Positions 59,194 through 64,000 of a DNA stretch of 64,000 nucleotides are shown in pieces. This DNA is from Cellulosimicrobium sp. Marseille-Q4280 (GTDB taxonomy: Bacteria > Actinomycetota > Actinomycetes > Actinomycetales > Cellulomonadaceae). The notes under the pieces were generated by a model, which made no database searches, was not told where the DNA came from, and worked only from the letters and a program-made list of their open reading frames with translations. Positions within the stretch are counted from its first letter, which is position 1. Each line of letters starts with the position of its first letter. Where the stretch lies: NCBI RefSeq assembly GCF_943181405.1, contig NZ_CALPBY010000004.1:248001-312000 (forward strand), given 5' to 3'. Both the position numbers and the translations under genes were made by a program.

Positions 59194-59970
59194 TCAGGAG
59201 TTGCGCCGCGAGGCGGCCACGATCGCCTCCGCGAGGTCGCGCGGGCGCGAGAACATCGGCCAGTGGCCGGTGGGCACGTCGACATAGGTGACGTCGTGGA
59301 TCTCCCCGAGCTCGGTGTGCAGGGGCGGGCCGGGGTTCGCGAGCTGGGCCAGCACCTCGGACGGGATGGAGGAGCAGACCACCGTGGCGGGGACGCCGAG
59401 CCGGTCGGGGTTCGACACCCGGACCGGGCCGCGCGCGACGGGTCCGGGCGTCGGCACCGCGCGCTCGCGGAACCGGGCCAGCGCGGCGTCGTCGAGGCCG
59501 TCGACGCTCGACCCCTGCTCCGCGAGCTCGTCCCAGGACGGCAGCGGGACCTCCGCGGCGTCGTCCGGCAGGGCCGAGTTCAGGGCGGCCCCGTCGACGA
59601 GCGGCCCCGCGTCCACGTAGACGACGCGCCGGAAACGCGCCGGGTCGCGGTCGACGACCTGCTGGACGACGGGGCCGCCCCCGCTGTGCCCGACGAGCAC
59701 GACCGGGCCGTCGAGCCCGGTGACGAGCCCGGCGACCGCCTCGACGTGGTCGTCGCGGGTGATCGCGGCCCGGTCCTGCGGGGTCGACGCCGGGTCCAGG
59801 CCAGGAAGCGTCACGGCGTGCGGGACGAGGCCGGCGGCCTCGAGGTGGGGGACGACGTCGTCCCACGCCCAGGCGCCCAGCCAGAAGCCGGGGACGAGGA
59901 CGACGTGGACCTGCTCCGTGGTCGCCTCAGCGGTCTCGGACGAGTTCTTCTCCTGCTGCGTCTCGGTCAT
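59194..59970 (-). CDS. Alpha/beta hydrolase (EstC/MenH-like esterase)
   Basis: 258 residues. The N-terminal strand V-H-V-V-L-V-P-G-F-W-L-G-A-W-A-W (about 21-36) carries the oxyanion site. The nucleophile elbow V-L-V-G-H-S-G-G-G (about 95-103) has Ser as usual. The lid holds S-W-D-E-L-A-E-Q-G, and the catalytic His is in D-V-P-T-G-H-W-P-M-F. This is the pattern of hydroxynitrile-lyase/methylesterase-like hydrolases common in actinobacteria. ATG 59970. Divergent from the WYL regulator with a palindrome between, so it is probably its target. Confidence 0.88.
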   Translation of the reverse strand: MTETQQEKNSSETAEATTEQVHVVLVPGFWLGAWAWDDVVPHLEAAGLVPHAVTLPGLDPASTPQDRAAITRDDHVEAVAGLVTGLDGPVVLVGHSGGGPVVQQVVDRDPARFRRVVYVDAGPLVDGAALNSALPDDAAEVPLPSWDELAEQGSSVDGLDDAALARFRERAVPTPGPVARGPVRVSNPDRLGVPATVVCSSIPSEVLAQLANPGPPLHTELGEIHDVTYVDVPTGHWPMFSRPRDLAEAIVAASRRNS

Positions 59971-59992
59971 GGGACGACTCTCGCACCACCCT

Positions 59993-60012
59993 GGTGACAC
60001 CTGTCTGTCACC
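59993..60012 (+). promoter_or_regulatory. Operator-like palindrome between hydrolase and WYL regulator
   Basis: GGTGACA and TGTCACC separated by six bases, lying in the 81-base divergent region. A likely site for the WYL regulator acting on both genes. Confidence 0.6.
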
Positions 60013-60051
60013 ATTGTCTCCACAGGTCGGCGCTGCCCGGGAGGTCGAGTC

Positions 60052-60894
60052 GTGAACAGGACCGAGCGGCTCTACGCGATCGCCGAGGAGCTGCGCCGCG
60101 CGGGCCCGACGGGCACCACCGGGCCGCGTCTCGCCTCGGCGCTCGAGGTCAGCGAGCGGACGATCAAGCGCGACGTCGCGGCGCTGCAGCAGGCAGGACT
60201 GACGATCTGGGCACAGGCGGGCCCGGGCGGGGGCTACGTGCTCGACCCGAGCGCGACGCTGCCGCCCGTGAACTTCACGCCCGGGCAGGCCGTCGCCGTC
60301 GCCGTCGCGCTCGCGACGCTCCCGCCGGCGAGCCCGTTCGCCGTCGACGCCGCCGCCGCGCGCGGCAAGGTGTGGGACGCGCTCGGTGCGGGTGACCGGG
60401 AACGCGCCGAGGCGCTCGCGGCGCGCGTCTGGGTGCGCCGGCCGTCCCCCGGCGAGGCCCTCGACGCGGCGCGCGACCCCTCCGCGCCCGACGCCGCGCC
60501 GGCCGCTCCCGACGCCGTGCCGGCCGCGCCCGACGCCACCGCGCGCGACGGGCGGTCCGGCGGGGACGTCGTCGAGCGGGCGCGGACGCACCTCGGGGTG
60601 CTGCGCGCCGTCGAGCAGTCGCTCGGCGCGTCGCGCGTCCTCGCGATCCGTTACCGCGACGGGCGCGGAGGGGAGACCGCGCGCCGCGTGGAGCCGGTGA
60701 TCCTCGCGCACACCGACGGCCGGTGGTATCTCGTGGCGTGGTGCCGTCTCCGCGAAGGGATCCGCTGGTTCCGGCTGTCGCGCGTCGTGCGCGCGGACGT
60801 GACCGCCGAGACCTACGCGCCGCGACCGGTCGCGGACGTGGGCGAGCCGCCCGCCGACGCCGTCGCGGTCTCCCGGGCGGGCTCGTCGAGCTGA
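60052..60894 (+). CDS. HTH-WYL transcriptional regulator (DeoR/YafY type)
   Basis: 280 residues from GTG 60052. The winged helix (about 5-60) has R-L-Y-A-I-A-E-E-L-R-R and A-L-E-V-S-E-R-T-I-K-R-D-V-A-A-L. The WYL domain (about 190-255) has V-L-A-I-R-Y-R-D-G, D-G-R-W-Y-L-V-A-W-C and F-R-L-S-R-V; the W-Y-L triplet itself is intact. A linker of repeated P-x-A-P-D-A units (about 142-165) joins them. Its 3' end overlaps the MFS gene on the opposite strand by 82 bases. WYL domains bind small ligands or nucleic acid. Confidence 0.9.
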   Translation: MNRTERLYAIAEELRRAGPTGTTGPRLASALEVSERTIKRDVAALQQAGLTIWAQAGPGGGYVLDPSATLPPVNFTPGQAVAVAVALATLPPASPFAVDAAAARGKVWDALGAGDRERAEALAARVWVRRPSPGEALDAARDPSAPDAAPAAPDAVPAAPDATARDGRSGGDVVERARTHLGVLRAVEQSLGASRVLAIRYRDGRGGETARRVEPVILAHTDGRWYLVAWCRLREGIRWFRLSRVVRADVTAETYAPRPVADVGEPPADAVAVSRAGSSS

Positions 60895-62114
60895 CGCAGG
60901 GCGACGAGCAGGACGGCGGCGACCACGCAGGGCACGGTCGCCAGCCAGAACACCGCGGCACCGTACCCGGGCACGAGGAGAGGGGCGAGCACGCCCACGA
61001 GCGCACCCACCTGGAGGACGGCGCCGAACACGCCGACGCCACCGGCGAGCCCGCTCGGCAGCCAGCGCCCGAGCAGGACCGGGCCGAGCGCCTGGAAGAG
61101 CGCCGCGAAGCCCGCGTACCCGACCTGGGAGAGCACGAGCGCGACGGCACCGCCGCGGGCGGCGCCGTCGCCCCAGGCGGCCGACGCCGCGAACGAGGCG
61201 GCGGCGACGAGGGCGGCGACGACGAGCACGTGCCGCGCACGGCCGCTCGGCACCGACATCGCGACACGGCGCAGGACGAGGAGCTCGGTCACCGCCGTGA
61301 CGACGAACAGCGCGCTGACCCACGACTCCGCGTGACCCCCGGCCACCACGTGCAGAGGGAGGTAGACGAGCCGCAGGCTGTCGGCGCTCTTGAGCAGCAC
61401 CAGCGCGAGACCGACGGCGGCCAGGCCCAGCGCGACGGCGTGCCCGTCGGCACCGCGGGGACCCGTCGGACCGTGCCGCGTCGCCGCCTCGTCCCCCGCG
61501 CTGTCGGCCGGCGTCGGGGCGGGCGCAGCCGCACCGGCCTGCGCCGGAGCGGGCGCGCCGGTCCCGGTCGGCCCGCCGACCGACCACGTGAGCACGGCGG
61601 CGGTCACCGTGGCCAGGGCGCCGAGGAGCACCGGGTCGAGCGGTCCGGGCAGCGCGACCGCGACGCCGTAGAGCGCGACCCCGAGCACATAGCCCAGCAC
61701 GGAGAGCGAGCGGACCTGGGCGGAGAGCGCGGCGTCGTCGGTGGACGCCGCCAGACCGCCCGTCTGGATGGCGCGGACCGTCACCGGCATCGCCGCGACG
61801 AAGAGCATGGACAGGACTCCCCCGACGTGGATCGCGGGGAGCGATGCGCCGGTGGCGGCGAGCACGAGCCCGCCGGCCGACCCGAGGAGGAGGGCCGGGA
61901 GCACGCCGCGACGACCGGTCCGTCCGAGGTGCCGGACGGCCAGGACGGAGAAGGCGAACGCCGCGAGCGAGTTCACCGCGAAGAAGACGGCGATCTGCAC
62001 CTTCGACAGTCCGGCGGCGTGCAGCGCGAGCGGGTACCCGGGCGTGATGACGCCGGTCATCACCGCGACGAGCAGCCACGCCAGGCCGGGGCGGGACCGG
62101 ATCAGGAGCGCCAT
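60813..62114 (-). CDS. MFS transporter linked to glycosyltransferases
   Basis: 433 residues, ATG 62114 overlapping the 3' end of the upstream glycosyltransferase by 13 bases. Helices begin at G-L-A-W-L-L-V-A-V-M-T-G-V-I-T-P-G-Y-P (helix 1). V-R-H-L-G-R-T-G-R-R-G follows helix 2 (motif A form), and A-M-P-V-T-V-R-A-I-Q-T-G comes later. The central cytoplasmic loop (G-A-P-A-P-A-Q-A-G-A-A-A-P) splits six and six helices. It resembles SET-type sugar or metabolite exporters. With two glycosyltransferases in the same operon, export of a glycosylated product is plausible. Confidence 0.8.
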   Translation of the reverse strand: MALLIRSRPGLAWLLVAVMTGVITPGYPLALHAAGLSKVQIAVFFAVNSLAAFAFSVLAVRHLGRTGRRGVLPALLLGSAGGLVLAATGASLPAIHVGGVLSMLFVAAMPVTVRAIQTGGLAASTDDAALSAQVRSLSVLGYVLGVALYGVAVALPGPLDPVLLGALATVTAAVLTWSVGGPTGTGAPAPAQAGAAAPAPTPADSAGDEAATRHGPTGPRGADGHAVALGLAAVGLALVLLKSADSLRLVYLPLHVVAGGHAESWVSALFVVTAVTELLVLRRVAMSVPSGRARHVLVVAALVAAASFAASAAWGDGAARGGAVALVLSQVGYAGFAALFQALGPVLLGRWLPSGLAGGVGVFGAVLQVGALVGVLAPLLVPGYGAAVFWLATVPCVVAAVLLVALRQLDEPARETATASAGGSPTSATGRGA

Positions 62115-63145
62115 GCGTCCCCCTGCGGTCCGAGCGGGACGTACTCGACCGCCGACCCCGCACGGAAGGCCTCGACGTCGAGCCCCGAGCCGGCGACCGC
62201 GTCGACGACGCGCACCGCAGACCCGCGCGCGATCTCCGCGCGGGCGTGCTCGGCGTCGGCGGCGTCGAGCACCGTGAGCGTGGTCCGGGGGGACGCGAGC
62301 GGTACGGCCTCCCGCAGCGCGCGGACGTGCCGGTCCATCGCGAGGAACGAGTCCAGCCACGCGTGGCCCCGCGGGACGTCGGTGCGCTGCGGGTAGTTCT
62401 CGACGAGCCGGACCGCCTGCGCCTCCGGCTCCGGGTGCTTGACGAGGAAGACGGCGCGGTTGCGCTGCCACTCGCGCACCCGGTCGGGGTCGAACCGGAC
62501 CACGTGGTGGTGGTCCCAGGTCCAGGCGCGCGTGCTGTGCGCGATCGCGAGGCCGGCCCGGTGGGCGCGGTAGCCGAGGTCGGTGTCCTCCAGGCCCCAC
62601 CCCCGGTAGTCGTCGTCGAAGCCTCCGAGCGCCCGGTACGCGTCCACCGGCAGGGAGAGGTTGCAGCTGAACTGCAGGTACCACGCGGCGGCGATGCGGG
62701 CGTAGTTGTGGGAGTAGACCGCCGTGACGCGTTCGCGGACCTCGGGACGCCATGCGGTGCCGTCGGCGGGGGAGCGGTGGCGCCGGTGGCCGTTGAGCAG
62801 GATCCCGGGGGCGGCCCGGTGCCAGCGCACGTGGTCCTGGAGCCAGCCCGGCGGCGCCTCCTGGTCGGCGTCGACGAGGACGAGGAGGTCTCCGCTCGCG
62901 ACGGCGGCCCCCGCGTTGCGTGCGGCCGCCCGGTTGCCGTCGCCCTCGCGGCGCACGACGTGGACCTCCGCGGGCCCGCCGAGGTCGCGCAGGACGTCCG
63001 CGACGGGCTCGTCCGAGCCGTCGTCGACGACGACGATCTCGACCGGCACGTCGACGACCTGCTCCTGGACGGACCGCACGAGTCGCCGCGCGTCGCGGAT
63101 CCCGTCGCGGCAGATGGTCACGACCGACACCGACGCCGGGCTCAT
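62102..63145 (-). CDS. Glycosyltransferase family 2 with galactosyltransferase-type C-terminal region
   Basis: 347 residues, ATG 63145 overlapping the next gene by four bases. GT-A fold: V-S-V-V-T-I-C-R-D-G (about 6-15), V-E-I-V-V-V-D-D-G-S-D-E-P, R-N-A-G-A-A-V-A-S-G-D-L-L-V-L-V-D-A-D with the metal-binding D-A-D. G-G-F-D-D-D-Y-R-G-W-G-L-E-D-T-D-L-G-Y-R follows, the acceptor-side W-G-x-E-D motif of polypeptide/beta-galactosyltransferases. The last about 100 residues (to Q-G-D-A-W-R-S) lack homology that I can name. Donor and acceptor unknown. Confidence 0.88.
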   Translation of the reverse strand: MSPASVSVVTICRDGIRDARRLVRSVQEQVVDVPVEIVVVDDGSDEPVADVLRDLGGPAEVHVVRREGDGNRAAARNAGAAVASGDLLVLVDADQEAPPGWLQDHVRWHRAAPGILLNGHRRHRSPADGTAWRPEVRERVTAVYSHNYARIAAAWYLQFSCNLSLPVDAYRALGGFDDDYRGWGLEDTDLGYRAHRAGLAIAHSTRAWTWDHHHVVRFDPDRVREWQRNRAVFLVKHPEPEAQAVRLVENYPQRTDVPRGHAWLDSFLAMDRHVRALREAVPLASPRTTLTVLDAADAEHARAEIARGSAVRVVDAVAGSGLDVEAFRAGSAVEYVPLGPQGDAWRS

Positions 63146-64000
63146 GCGCGGGGTCCGAGCGCCGCGAGCCGGGCCGAGGTGAGGACGTGCTCGGCGAGGT
63201 CGCGTGCGCCGTCGTGCGCGGCGAGGACCGCGCCGACGGCCTCGGCACGACGCCGCAGCGCGTCGTCGGCGAGGAGACGTCGGACGGTCGGGACGAAGCG
63301 CGGTGCGACGTCGGCCGGGTCGAGGACCTCGCCCGTCCCGAGGCCGACGGCACGCCCCGCGTTCCACCGCTGCTCGTCCTGCCCCGGGAGCGCGAGCAGC
63401 GGGCGGCCGAGCGCGAGCGCCTCCATGACGCTCGTGTGCCCGCCGTGGGTGACGACGAGGTCGGCGGCGCGCGTCCACAGCATCGACTCGTCGGTGAGCT
63501 GCAGGAGGCGGTCCGCCCGGTGGTCGGCGAGCAGCGCCGGGTCGACGTTCGGTCCGGTGACGAGGACGGTGTGCGCGGGCACGTCGTCGAGCAGCCCGGC
63601 GACGGTGCGCAGGGTGGCGAACCCCTGCGCGGTGCCGCCGAGCGACACGAGGACGACGGGAGCGTGCGGGTCCAGACCCAGAAGCGTGCGGGCCTGTGCC
63701 CGGTCGGGGACCGTGAGCGGGTCGGACGCGAGGACCGGGCCGACGTGCCGGATCTCGTCGACCGTCCGCAGCGCCGCGACCGACAGCGGGTCCCGGACGT
63801 CGGCGAGCGGCTCGAACGCCGAGCGGTCCGGCACGTAGACCACGTCGCCGAGCAGCCGGCCGGCGACGTCGCGGGGGACGCCGAGGCGGTGCAGCGCCGG
63901 GGTCACGTCGCGCACCACGTCCGGGAACGGGAAGGAGAAGAAGCCGGTGTTGACGACCGTGGCCGACCGCACCCCCTCGAGCCGCGCCGAGACCGGTCCT
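63142..64000 (-). CDS. GT-B glycosyltransferase (UGT/MurG-like), N-terminus beyond window edge
   Basis: The frame is open to base 64000, so the start is outside; at least 285 residues are visible. The C-terminal nucleotide-sugar half is diagnostic: V-V-L-V-S-L-G-G-T-A-Q-G-F, V-V-T-H-G-G-H-T-S-V-M-E-A-L-A-L-G-R-P-L (split over two motifs), and P-G-Q-D-E-Q-R-W-N-A-G-R-A-V-G-L-G-T-G. H-G-G-H-T and D-E-Q are the UDP-sugar contacts of macrolide-type and MurG-like GT-B enzymes. GTG 63972 could mimic a start, but nine further codons upstream remain open and fit the fold (R-L-E-G-V-R-S-A-T-V-V-N). Cotranscribed with the GT2 gene. Confidence 0.82.
   Translation of the reverse strand, partial: GPVSARLEGVRSATVVNTGFFSFPFPDVVRDVTPALHRLGVPRDVAGRLLGDVVYVPDRSAFEPLADVRDPLSVAALRTVDEIRHVGPVLASDPLTVPDRAQARTLLGLDPHAPVVLVSLGGTAQGFATLRTVAGLLDDVPAHTVLVTGPNVDPALLADHRADRLLQLTDESMLWTRAADLVVTHGGHTSVMEALALGRPLLALPGQDEQRWNAGRAVGLGTGEVLDPADVAPRFVPTVRRLLADDALRRRAEAVGAVLAAHDGARDLAEHVLTSARLAALGPRA

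Overview
The window is chromosomal DNA of a very high-GC actinobacterium. GTG starts are frequent, and many genes overlap by ATGA or GTGA. The gene families (BTAD/SARP regulator, GlnR/NnaR-type nitrogen control, SoxR regulon, MoxR/Bat cluster, AbiEi/DUF559 protein) suggest the Cellulomonadaceae/Promicromonosporaceae area (Cellulomonas or Cellulosimicrobium-like). The genus is an inference. No rRNA, tRNA or CRISPR array was seen.

Layout. 1-12425 (+): the distal part of a phage-tail-like contractile injection system (CIS), cut by the left edge inside the sheath gene. It holds two tube proteins, a 1226-residue repeat-rich protein, a LysM tube-cap protein, a VgrG-like spike, gp25, baseplate J, a tail I-like protein and a membrane zinc-ribbon/discoidin-like protein. 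12346-15432 (-): a 1028-residue NTPase-BTAD regulator, tail-to-tail with the CIS. 15560-17052: a HisC-like aminotransferase and a small membrane protein. 17146-20970: a 50-bp nested dyad upstream of E1 alpha, E1 beta and E2 of a 2-oxoacid dehydrogenase; E2 has an apparent frameshift. 21028-25723 (-): an anchored beta-helix protein and a secreted GH3 glycosidase. 25915-28833: an MmyB-type regulator, a frameshifted LysE exporter, a lipoprotein, a 30-residue membrane peptide and a DUF6766-like membrane protein.

28885-41406 is one assimilatory nitrate module: NarK, nitrate reductase and its flavoprotein, NirB, NirD, a CysG-like siroheme enzyme, a HemD-winged-helix protein (NnaR type) and a CbiX-type chelatase. 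The narK and nirB promoters share a GlnR-like layout with the same 10-nt spacing to TAGCGT. 41494-42990 is an alpha/beta hydrolase and TetR pair with an operator. 43074-46326 is a SoxR regulon (MFS exporter, quinone oxidoreductase, soxR) with a near-consensus SoxR box. 46358-52032 (-) is a MoxR/DUF58/VWA/TPR cluster. After that come a PPOX-type enzyme, a CopD-CtaG fusion, an AbiEi/DUF559 nuclease-like gene between perfect 71-bp inverted repeats, an S9 peptidase, a hydrolase/WYL pair, an MFS transporter and two glycosyltransferases, the last cut by the right edge.

Two repeat systems stand out. (1) Five copies of a 44-bp palindrome lie inside three enzyme genes. All are in the same orientation and reading frame and encode a (V/L)SG..(V/S)T....PD peptide; two tandem pairs share an exact 63-nt period. 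(2) A hairpin repeat family forms perfect 71-bp inverted repeats around the nuclease-like gene, with a diverged solo copy 2.5 kb away. This resembles the arrangement of REP elements around RAYT genes.
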